From contig JBGTLW010000043.1 in NCBI GenBank assembly GCA_041743835.1, positions 1 to 5,684 on the forward strand: a DNA stretch of 5,684 nucleotides. Direction: 5' to 3'. This DNA comes from JBGTLW01 sp041743835. Its GTDB lineage: Bacteria; Planctomycetota; Phycisphaerae; Phycisphaerales; Phycisphaeraceae. Below, in pieces: positions 1-5,471 of the stretch. Below the pieces are notes generated by a model. The model was not told where the DNA came from. It worked only from the letters and a program-made list of their open reading frames with translations, and ran no database searches. How positions within the stretch are numbered: position 1 is the stretch's first letter; every line of letters starts with the position of its first letter. Made by a program: the position numbers and the translations under genes.

Positions 1-75
1 CCCAGCCGCAGCCGCCGCGTCTGCACCCACGCGACGCACCCGCGCCTCCCACGCGGCGTGAAGCCCCCCAGGAAG

Positions 76-112
76 CCCGAAACGCCCACGGACTCAGTCC
101 GTGGGCTTCGGG
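76..112. repeat. Long imperfect palindrome upstream of the peptidase gene
   Basis: Bases 84-94 (GCCCACGGACT) and 96-106 (AGTCCGTGGGC) are perfect 11-base inverted arms around one central base. After a two-base bulge at 82-83 the stem extends with CCCGAA (76-81) against TTCGGG (107-112). No T-tract follows on either strand, so it does not look like a standard intrinsic terminator. It may be a dispersed palindromic repeat or a structured end of an upstream transcript. The rest of 1-145 is C-rich, and I see no gene in it. Confidence 0.6.
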
Positions 113-145
113 TACCCACACACCCACGCGCTCTACCATACCGCC

Positions 146-1042
146 ATGCCCACAATCAGCCGTTGCCTGCCCGATCGACTCATCGCGCTCGAACTCAACC
201 TTGGCGACTCCGCAGCACTCACCCTGCGTGACGGCTCGATGCGTCTGCTCACCGTCATCGCCACCCGCGCGTGGATCACCGACACCACACTCCCGCTTCC
301 TCGCACACTCCCGCTGCACGAGGTGCGTGGCGCGGTCACCAACTTCCGATTCGAGGCCGACCTCCAACTCGATGGCAAGCCCTTCACCATCCAACGCGAA
401 GCCTCCACACCCGCCAGCTTCTATGAACCCCTGGTCATCGACGGCCTGGTGATCTACCTCGACGCGGTCGATGCCGTGTTCGATTTCCTCATCGAAGCGC
501 ACGGCCGATGCCGACCCTCAGCCGCGTGTCGCCTCGCGGTGCATGACGCAGCCTGCCGGGTCTGCCCGCAGCCGATCCACCCGTTCTGCCCGCTGCCCGC
601 CGGCGGCTTGCGCATCGAGGATTGCTACACCGGTGAAGACTGTTGGCTGGGCGCCTACTTCGGGGCCGCGGCCCACGGCGGTCTGGACATCAACCACCCC
701 TCGGGCACGCCCATCTACGCCCCGCTGGATATCCACGACCACTACCTTTTCAACTCCCTCGCCAAGGGCCAGAACAACAACCGCTGGCGGGGCATCCACC
801 GCTGGGACGATGGCAGCGAGTGGCACGTGCAGTGCCACCACCTCAACTTCCTCACCGTGCCCGAGCACACGCCCGTCAAAGCGGGGCAACAGATCGCCGA
901 CGGCGCGGGGGTGTATGTGGGCGACTGTCCCCACTCGCACTTCGAGTTCAAGATCGTAGAGCCCGGCGACCGCGGCGAGATGCGCGTGTACCTGCTCGAC
1001 CCCTGGGTCCTCTTCCGCACGATGTATCAAGACCAGCCGTAA
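146..1042 (+). CDS. M23-type (lysostaphin-like) zinc metallopeptidase family protein
   Basis: This 298-residue protein has a C-terminal M23-like domain. The HxxxD zinc motif is His177-Gly-Gly-Leu-Asp181, followed by NHPSGTPIYAP, which matches the usual GTPV/YAP segment. The later HxH motif is His263-Ser-His265 in CPHSHFEFK. His231/His232 (CHHLNF) sit where the family has its third catalytic-site histidine. M23 enzymes cut peptide cross-bridges in peptidoglycan or pathway-specific Gly-rich peptides. Residues 1-115 look beta-rich and are not recognised. Residues 122-166 hold seven cysteines (122, 128, 137, 140, 148, 160, 166), suggesting a metal-binding or disulfide-bonded linker. There is no obvious signal peptide or membrane segment, which is odd for a wall enzyme. 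The ATG at 146 is preferred over a GTG at 101, which lies inside the upstream palindrome; no clear Shine-Dalgarno is visible. The stop codon is the first three bases of a repeat element. The family call is good; the substrate is unknown. Confidence 0.85.
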   Translation: MPTISRCLPDRLIALELNLGDSAALTLRDGSMRLLTVIATRAWITDTTLPLPRTLPLHEVRGAVTNFRFEADLQLDGKPFTIQREASTPASFYEPLVIDGLVIYLDAVDAVFDFLIEAHGRCRPSAACRLAVHDAACRVCPQPIHPFCPLPAGGLRIEDCYTGEDCWLGAYFGAAAHGGLDINHPSGTPIYAPLDIHDHYLFNSLAKGQNNNRWRGIHRWDDGSEWHVQCHHLNFLTVPEHTPVKAGQQIADGAGVYVGDCPHSHFEFKIVEPGDRGEMRVYLLDPWVLFRTMYQDQP

Positions 1043-1288
1043 CAGAGCCGCGACCCAACAGAGCCGCGCCCGTAAGGAAGCGGTTGCCCATTGCCTTCAA
1101 AGAGCCGCGCACGTAAGTAAGCGGTTGTCTTTCTCGTGCGTGCGATGTGCGCCTCCACAGAGCCGCCGCGTCCCCGCGACGGACCGCCTCGGGGACGAGG
1201 CGGCTCTGATGACGGGGGCACCGCTTACTTACGTGCGCGGCTCGTTTAAGGCAGGAGACACCGCTTACTTACGTGCGCGGCTCTGTTG
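1040..1288. repeat. Composite inverted-repeat element, copy 1
   Basis: This non-coding element fills the gap between two convergent genes. It begins with a partial unit (1040-1056) and a divergent unit (1057-1084), then a 25-base unit (1101-1125, beginning AGAGCCGCGCACGTAAG). The exact reverse complement of that unit occurs at 1260-1284, and 24 of its bases also occur at 1220-1243. Between the outer arms lies a central hairpin (1158-1208). A second element with the same order of parts lies at 5206-5439. No transposase or ORF is associated with it, so it resembles a non-autonomous, REP/BIME- or MITE-like repeat. It could also end transcription from both sides. Confidence 0.85.
1158..1208. repeat. 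Central hairpin of composite repeat copy 1
   Basis: Bases 1158-1176 and 1190-1208 form a 19-base-pair stem with one mismatch (1168 against 1198) around a 13-base loop. The outer ten pairs are CAGAGCCGCC against GGCGGCTCTG. The stem is symmetric, so it would form in RNA from either strand. No T-tract follows, so it is not a canonical intrinsic terminator, but it could block read-through between the two convergent genes. Confidence 0.75.
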
Positions 1289-1300
1289 GAGAGGGACCAC

Positions 1301-2701
<1,401 letters not shown>

Positions 2702-2779
2702 CTATTTATCTAGTGGCGCCAATAGCCATGCGGTTATCAACCGTCATACCCCGCGCTGGCTCCGTCACGAGAAGTAACC

Positions 2780-2785
2780 ATTGTA
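2780..2785 (-). promoter_or_regulatory. Possible -10 element for the activator gene
   Basis: On the minus strand TACAAT occurs about 79 bases upstream of the activator start and would give a leader of roughly 70 bases. No convincing -35 hexamer lies 16-18 bases upstream. It is a weak candidate based on one hexamer. Confidence 0.25.
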
Positions 2786-2848
2786 CTCTCACGCGGTCGT
2801 TTTCACCTTAGTGACGATCACCCTGTGCGAAAATTCCTGGAAAGACGC

Positions 2849-2868
2849 CTCCGGCTGTTAAGCCGGAG
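2849..2868. repeat. Hairpin CTCCGGCT/AGCCGGAG in the 2702-2999 intergenic region
   Basis: Eight perfect base pairs (2849-2856 with 2861-2868) enclose a four-base loop. On the minus strand the stem is followed by GCGTCTTTCC, only a weak U-rich tail, so a terminator role for the lipoprotein gene is possible but not clear. The 298-base gap 2702-2999 contains no credible gene on either strand. Confidence 0.5.
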
Positions 2869-2884
2869 ACGACACTGGGGGTAA

Positions 2885-2971
2885 ACCCGTCGGCACTTTC
2901 TCCGCGCCTTCTTTCTCGCCTCCACACCCCCTTTTGGGGGGTGGTGCCCATTGCATCACGTGCCGACGGGT
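2885..2971. repeat. Nested inverted repeats downstream of the small lipoprotein gene
   Basis: ACCCGTCGGCAC (2885-2896) and GTGCCGACGGGT (2960-2971) are a perfect 12-base inverted pair 63 bases apart. Inside lies a second hairpin (2922-2944) with CCCCC-TTTT-GGGGG at its tip, extended by CCAC/GTGG with a one-base bulge. The element lies between the lipoprotein stop (3000) and the activator start (2701), both leftward genes. It could be a structured 3' UTR, a terminator without a U-tract, a small RNA or a protein-binding site. Confidence 0.6.
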
Positions 2972-2999
2972 CACTTCTACCCTTGGCCGGGCCGGCCGA

Positions 3000-3203
3000 T
3001 CAGTCCACGAGATCTTCCGCTGCGCGCTTGGTATCTCTGCCCGCCTCTTTCACTCCGTCGGCCGCGTCCTCCGCGAGGTCCTTGGTGTCTTCAGCCGCCT
3101 CTTCGATGATGTTGTCATCCTCACAACCCACCAGCGCTACGCCGGTGAAGCTCAAGGCCAACACACCCAACACGCCAAATTTTGTAAACCAGTTCATGTA
3201 CAT
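3000..3203 (-). CDS. Small acidic lipoprotein, family not recognised
   Basis: This 67-residue precursor has a short basic start, a hydrophobic stretch (residues 9-25) and a lipobox Leu24-Val-Gly-Cys27, so Cys27 should be lipidated and the protein anchored in a membrane by its N-terminus. The mature 41 residues are almost all Ala, Glu, Asp and Lys/Arg (for example EEAAEDTKDLAEDAADGVKE) with helical, coiled-coil-like periodicity. Composition and context resemble the entericidin-like protein encoded just upstream on the same strand, and the two may be diverged relatives. A strong AAGGAG (3210-3215 on the minus strand) lies six bases before ATG 3203, which favours that start over the in-frame ATG at 3197. 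It probably belongs to the leftward group headed by the PRC-barrel gene, although the 171-base gap upstream could hold its own promoter. Function unknown; the lipoprotein call is secure. Confidence 0.8.
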   Translation of the reverse strand: MYMNWFTKFGVLGVLALSFTGVALVGCEDDNIIEEAAEDTKDLAEDAADGVKEAGRDTKRAAEDLVD

Positions 3204-3271
3204 AGCGTACTCCTTGAGTGAAGCCCTGCCATCAGGGGATTTCCCAGCCGACCATCCGAGTTCTCTGAGTC

Positions 3272-3340
3272 ACCGCCAAAAAAGGCATTTCATAAAGTCA
3301 AGATTGAATTTTGACTTGGCGCTCTTCGCGCCTTGGCGGT
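3272..3340. repeat. Three-helix folded intergenic element
   Basis: An outer 8-base-pair stem (ACCGCCAA 3272-3279 with TTGGCGGT 3333-3340) encloses two adjacent hairpins. One is AAGTCAA/TTGACTT (3295-3301 with 3311-3317) and the other GGCGC/GCGCC (3318-3322 with 3328-3332). The layout is that of a three-way junction. It lies between the entericidin-like and lipoprotein genes and is AT-richer than its surroundings. It may be a dispersed repeat, an RNA processing site or an attenuator between the two genes. Confidence 0.5.
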
Positions 3341-3374
3341 TCAAACCATTTCGAGGTTATTCAGGTCTCATCCG

Positions 3375-3512
3375 TTAATCTGCTGCATCCTGGATCGAAT
3401 CTCCCGCGCTTTCGATGTCTTCGCCCGCGCCTTCCATCGTGTTGCACGCGCTGAGCGTCAACACAAACACACCCAACATCAGCAGCAGCGACCAATTCCG
3501 TAGTTTGTTCAT
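3375..3512 (-). CDS. Entericidin EcnA/EcnB-family small lipoprotein
   Basis: This 45-residue precursor starts MNKLRNWSLL, continues with a hydrophobic segment and has a textbook lipobox Leu20-Ser-Ala-Cys23. The mature part, CNTMEGAGEDIESAGDSI followed by QDAAD, matches the entericidin pattern CNTxxGxGEDI seen in enterobacterial EcnA/EcnB, and the length fits that family. In E. coli EcnB is a bacteriolytic lipoprotein counteracted by EcnA and induced in stationary phase. In most other bacteria the role is unproven and general envelope stress is often assumed. A strong AAGGAG (minus strand 3519-3524) lies six bases before ATG 3512 and fixes this start; a longer in-frame reading from 3587 lacks a signal-peptide-like N-terminus. 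The gene follows the PRC-barrel gene by 96 bases on the same strand and is probably co-transcribed with it. Family call fairly sure; toxin or antidote activity is not shown. Confidence 0.85.
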   Translation of the reverse strand: MNKLRNWSLLLMLGVFVLTLSACNTMEGAGEDIESAGDSIQDAAD

Positions 3513-3578
3513 GATGAACTCCTTGTGTTCGACCATCTTGAGGACCCGTCGGCAAGCTTCACGCGAGGCTCGCCGTGA

Positions 3579-3594
3579 CCCGGTCAACGCCGGG
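3579..3594. repeat. Small hairpin between the PRC-barrel and entericidin-like genes
   Basis: CCCGG (3579-3583) pairs with CCGGG (3590-3594) around a six-base loop. No U-tract follows on the minus strand, so it would not be expected to stop leftward transcription from the PRC-barrel gene into the entericidin-like gene. Confidence 0.35.
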
Positions 3595-3608
3595 CCTGTG
3601 TTGACTAC

Positions 3609-3965
3609 CTACGCCTCATCCTGCATCCCCGGCGTTCGGTCGAGCACCTCCACCGCGATATCCACCGTAATCAGCCCGCGGTCATGATCGAACACCAGCG
3701 CATCAAACGGGATCGCAAATGTTTTTGCGTCCTGGTAGAGGAGGATGGCATACGCCACCACGCCGTAGCGCGCATCGATGACGACATCCTTGATGACGCC
3801 AAGAGACTCTCCCTGCACATTGCATACATGGTGCTTGCACAGGCCCGCGGTTGGGATGGAGTCTTTGCTCCAGGTCATGTGTCCAAAGTCTCCGATGACA
3901 GGCAGGTCGGGGTTATGCACCCCGTTGGTTGGCCCCCCCCCTCCTGTCTTGGGTTTGTCATGCAT
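3609..3965 (-). CDS. PRC-barrel domain protein
   Basis: Of 118 residues, about 40-112 form a PRC-barrel domain. CNVQGESLGVIKDVVIDA and YGVVAYAILLYQ give the first strands (family pattern V-N-x-x-G-E-x-L-G-x-I-x-D), AKTFAIPFDALVFD matches the family's lfavPwdaL segment, and the protein ends ITVDIAVEVLDRTPGMQDEA. Stand-alone PRC-barrel proteins are small beta-barrels, common in stress-linked gene clusters, without a known enzymatic reaction. The N-terminus is unsettled. ATG 3965 lies only about five bases after the start site predicted from the sigma-54 promoter at 3980-3995. GTG 3920 and ATG 3878 are in-frame alternatives that keep the whole domain. A run of nine G (3933-3941, read as C on the + strand) encodes part of Gly8-Gly11 or lies in the leader if a downstream start is used. 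It is the first gene of the leftward group. Domain call good; exact start uncertain. Confidence 0.8.
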   Translation of the reverse strand: MHDKPKTGGGGPTNGVHNPDLPVIGDFGHMTWSKDSIPTAGLCKHHVCNVQGESLGVIKDVVIDARYGVVAYAILLYQDAKTFAIPFDALVFDHDRGLITVDIAVEVLDRTPGMQDEA

Positions 3966-3979
3966 GATGGCATACTGTT

Positions 3980-3995
3980 TGCAAGCAGCGTGCCA
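3980..3995 (-). promoter_or_regulatory. Sigma-54 (-24/-12) promoter, full consensus match, driving the PRC-barrel gene
   Basis: The minus strand reads TGGCACGCTGCTTGCA, identical at every defined position to the established sigma-54 consensus TGGCACG-N4-TTGCW and preceded by the favoured pyrimidine C. The GG (-24) is at 3994-3993 and the GC (-12) at 3982-3981, so transcription should begin near 3970 and run leftward into the PRC-barrel gene and probably the two small lipoprotein genes. Sigma-54 promoters need an ATP-dependent activator, and one is encoded at 1301-2701. Confidence 0.85.
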
Positions 3996-4138
3996 GAGGT
4001 CATGCGCACTGAGTGAGTGGTTGCGGGCAGAGCTGTTTACAGCAGCAAACGCCCGCCTTTAGGGATCATCCCAGCGCCACGAGCACATCTGTCAGCGTGG
4101 ATGCACGAGCGCCACCGCCCGCCCAAACCGAGAACTTC

Positions 4139-4160
4139 TTACACGACCGTGTAACCGGTT
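4139..4160. promoter_or_regulatory. Candidate activator-binding dyad between the sigma-54 promoters
   Basis: TTACACG (4139-4145) and CGTGTAA (4148-4154) are perfect 7-base inverted arms two bases apart, overlapped at the right by the palindrome AACCGGTT (4153-4160). A near copy of the right half-site, CGTGTGACC, recurs at 4173-4181, 25 bases after CGTGTAACC (4148-4156). The dyad centre is about 175 bases from the predicted leftward start and about 140 from the rightward start, within the usual enhancer range. A dyad this short can occur by chance, so this is only a candidate. Confidence 0.4.
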
Positions 4161-4263
4161 CCCTCTGTCTGGCGTGTGACCACCCGGCTCCGACGCAGCG
4201 AAATGACGCGGTACCGTCACGATAACAACCAATTACCCGCGACCGCTGACATGCTCGCCGTTG

Positions 4264-4279
4264 CGGCACGCGGGTTGCT
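4264..4279 (+). promoter_or_regulatory. Sigma-54 (-24/-12) promoter driving the DUF1328 and DUF2383 genes
   Basis: CGGCACGCGGGTTGCT matches TGGCACG-N4-TTGCW at all defined positions except the first base (C for T). GG (4265-4266) and GC (4277-4278) are correctly spaced ten bases apart. Transcription should begin near 4289, giving a leader of about 56 bases before ATG 4345. Orientation and position fit the rightward gene pair. Confidence 0.75.
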
Positions 4280-4294
4280 ACTGCACCCTTTGTG

Positions 4295-4320
4295 TCGGCA
4301 CGGGATTGTTCCTGTGCCGA
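4295..4320 (+). other. Strong hairpin in the 5' leader of the DUF1328 gene
   Basis: TCGGCACGGGA (4295-4305) pairs with TCCTGTGCCGA (4310-4320) over eleven pairs, one of them G-U, around the loop TTGT. It would sit a few bases after the predicted sigma-54 start site and end 10 bases before the purine-rich ribosome site GAAAGGGA (4331-4338). No T-tract follows. It could protect the 5' end of the mRNA or modulate translation. Confidence 0.6.
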
Positions 4321-4344
4321 GCACGAAAACGAAAGGGACACATC

Positions 4345-4518
4345 ATGCTTTACTGGGCAGTCATCTTCTTCATCGTCGCCATCATCGCGGCGGTCTTCGG
4401 CTTCGGCAACATCGCGGAAGGTGCCACGGACATCGCGAAAATCCTGTTTGTTGTGTTCCTGATCCTGTTCGTCGTGTCGCTCATCTTCAACGTGGTCCGC
4501 GGAAAGAAAATGATGTAA
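4345..4518 (+). CDS. DUF1328 (YtjA-type) small two-helix membrane protein
   Basis: This 57-residue protein begins MLYWAVIFFIVAIIAAVFGF, continues GNIAEGATDIAKILFVVFLI and ends basic (NVVRGKKMM). Two hydrophobic helices, about residues 3-21 and 32-50, are joined by a short loop with GNIAEGATDIAK, the pattern of the DUF1328 family (E. coli YtjA and relatives, usually 50-60 residues). The family is an inner-membrane protein of unknown function, often found beside stress-related small genes. ATG 4345 is chosen because GAAAGGGA (4331-4338) precedes it at a suitable distance and the family starts at this point; the in-frame extension from 4261 would begin upstream of the predicted transcription start. 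The gene lies just downstream of a sigma-54 promoter and 100 bases before the DUF2383 gene, with no clear terminator between them, so the two are probably co-transcribed. Confidence 0.88.
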   Translation: MLYWAVIFFIVAIIAAVFGFGNIAEGATDIAKILFVVFLILFVVSLIFNVVRGKKMM

Positions 4519-4618
4519 CCCTTTTGCCCAACCCTGCGGTCGGGCGATCCCACCAGGTCGCTCGGCCTTTCATCATGCCTTGCTCTGTACCACTTTCCTC
4601 ACACGAAAGGCCAAGCCC

Positions 4619-5095
4619 ATGACACGCCACGAAACCACCACCACGCTAAACACGCAGACCATCGAGCACCTGCAAGACCTTGTGCGCATCAACCGCGACA
4701 GTGCCGAGGGCTTCCGCAAGGCCGCGGAACTGATCCAGGACCTCAAGCTGACCGAGTTGTTCCTCCAGATCGCCGGTCAGCGCGAGGCTTTCGCCCGTGA
4801 GCTGCGCGGCTACGTCGAGCTTAACGATGAGGATGGCGACATCAGCACCTCGTGGGAGGGCATGTTCCACCGCTGGTGGCTGGATGTGCGGGCGCTGCTC
4901 AGCAGCGGCAACGACCACGCGGTCCTCGCCGAGGCAGAGCGTGGCGAAGACAAGATCAAGGAGATGTACGAGGATGTGCTTAAGGACACCGCGGGCAGCC
5001 CGCTCAACGATGTCCTGATGCGGCAGTATGCCGAGGTGAAGGTGTGGCACGACGCGATCCGCGACATGCGCGACGCGACGAGGGACACAGCCTGA
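4619..5095 (+). CDS. DUF2383 (PA2169-type) four-helix-bundle protein
   Basis: This 158-residue soluble protein has no signal peptide or membrane segment and is almost entirely helical. It shows the DUF2383/PA2169 pattern: TIEHLQDLVRINRDSAEGFR with KAAE (helix 1, about 14-37), LTELFLQIAGQREAFARELR (helix 2, about 44-63), SWEGMFHRWWLDVRALL (78-94) and AVLAEAERGEDKIKEMYEDV (101-120) with the typical ERGED segment. The family has a ferritin-like bundle shape but unknown function and is commonly found near other stress-associated small genes. ATG 4619 is favoured by GAAAGG (4605-4610) eight bases upstream and by family length; the in-frame ATG at 4580 lacks this support. Transcription probably comes from the sigma-54 promoter at 4264 through the DUF1328 gene and ends at the terminator 5151-5185. 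Confidence 0.88.
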   Translation: MTRHETTTTLNTQTIEHLQDLVRINRDSAEGFRKAAELIQDLKLTELFLQIAGQREAFARELRGYVELNDEDGDISTSWEGMFHRWWLDVRALLSSGNDHAVLAEAERGEDKIKEMYEDVLKDTAGSPLNDVLMRQYAEVKVWHDAIRDMRDATRDTA

Positions 5096-5150
5096 GCGAC
5101 ACGCACCAGAAGTGCCCGCAGAGGATGACCCCCAACCCTACCCCCCCAAG

Positions 5151-5185
5151 ACCGCTCGGAGGCATCGCGCCGCCGGGCGGTTTTT
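5151..5185 (+). terminator. Rho-independent terminator after the DUF2383 gene
   Basis: ACCGCTCGG (5151-5159) pairs with CCGGGCGGT (5173-5181) over nine pairs, one of them U-G, and is followed directly by TTTTT (5181-5185). It lies 55 bases after the DUF2383 stop codon and marks the end of the rightward transcript. Confidence 0.85.
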
Positions 5186-5205
5186 CTACGACTACCCACG
5201 CGCCT

Positions 5206-5439
5206 TAACAGAGCCGCGACCGTCAGGGAGCGGTTGCCTTGGTTGCCTTCAAAGAGCCGCTCACGTAAGTAAGCGGTTGTCTTTCTCGGGTGTGCCGATG
5301 TGCGCTGTCACAGCGCCGCATCGGCCCCGCGGCGGACCGCCGCGGGGACGAGGCGGCTCTGATGGCGTGGGGAACCGCTTACTTACGTGCGCGGCTCTGT
5401 TGAGGGGGGCAGCGCGTCTTTACGGGCGCGGGTCTGTTG
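5206..5439. repeat. Composite inverted-repeat element, copy 2
   Basis: This has the same order of parts and the same orientation as the element at 1040-1288: an opening unit (5206-5235, TAACAGAGCCGCGACC then AGCGGTTGCC), a shared linker TTGCCTTCAAAGAGCC, a unit at 5252-5276, a central hairpin (5311-5361), an inverted unit (5374-5398) and a degraded last inverted unit (5411-5439, CGTCTTTACGGGCGCGGGTC). The hairpin core 5325-5347 is a perfect palindrome around A5336. The arms of the units are better conserved than the loop. It fills most of the 376-base gap 5096-5471, which has no gene. Confidence 0.85.
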
Positions 5440-5449
5440 CGCGTATACT
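5419..5449 (+). promoter_or_regulatory. Possible sigma-70-type promoter of the antiporter gene
   Basis: TATACT (5444-5449) is a good -10 hexamer 22 bases before ATG 5472. The best -35 candidate, TTTACG (5419-5424), is weak with a long 19-base spacer and lies inside the last arm of the repeat. Only the -10 is persuasive. Confidence 0.35.
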
Positions 5450-5471
5450 CTGGGCTTAGAAGGGCTAGAAA

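Larger units (their letters stand above)
3966..4344. other. Divergent regulatory region between the PRC-barrel and DUF1328 genes
   Basis: This 379-base stretch carries no credible gene on either strand. It holds two outward-facing sigma-54 promoters (3980-3995 left, 4264-4279 right), a dyad at 4139-4154 with an adjoining palindrome, nested hairpins at 4023-4056 (GCGGGC/GCCCGC outside GCTGT/ACAGC), a small GGGAT-C-ATCCC palindrome at 4062-4072, and a strong leader hairpin at 4295-4320. Confidence 0.7.

Noticed and set aside
471..1116. Overlapping open frames on both strands across the peptidase gene
   Set aside because: They are Arg/Ser/Pro-rich shadows without recognisable motifs, while the main frame carries complete zinc-binding motifs.
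1040..1288. CRISPR array or insertion sequence as an explanation of the repeats
   Set aside because: The units are inverted, unevenly spaced and only a few in number, with no regular spacers, no cas genes, no transposase and no target-site duplication that I could recognise.
2826..2896. Resemblance to a cyclic-di-GMP (GEMM) riboswitch
   Set aside because: Only fragments such as GGAAAGACGC look similar; the conserved core and second stem are missing, and the strand faces away from any suitable gene.
3316..3331. GG-N10-GC match on the + strand (TGGCGCTCTTCGCGCC) resembling a sigma-54 promoter
   Set aside because: It is explained by a hairpin within the folded element, deviates at several consensus positions, and points antisense into the entericidin-like gene.
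2934..3378. Rightward open frames over the small lipoprotein gene
   Set aside because: They lack ribosome sites and motifs, and the opposite strand has a lipobox and a strong AAGGAG.
4013..4341. Short open frames in the divergent intergenic region
   Set aside because: No family resemblance, no ribosome site, and they run across both sigma-54 promoters.
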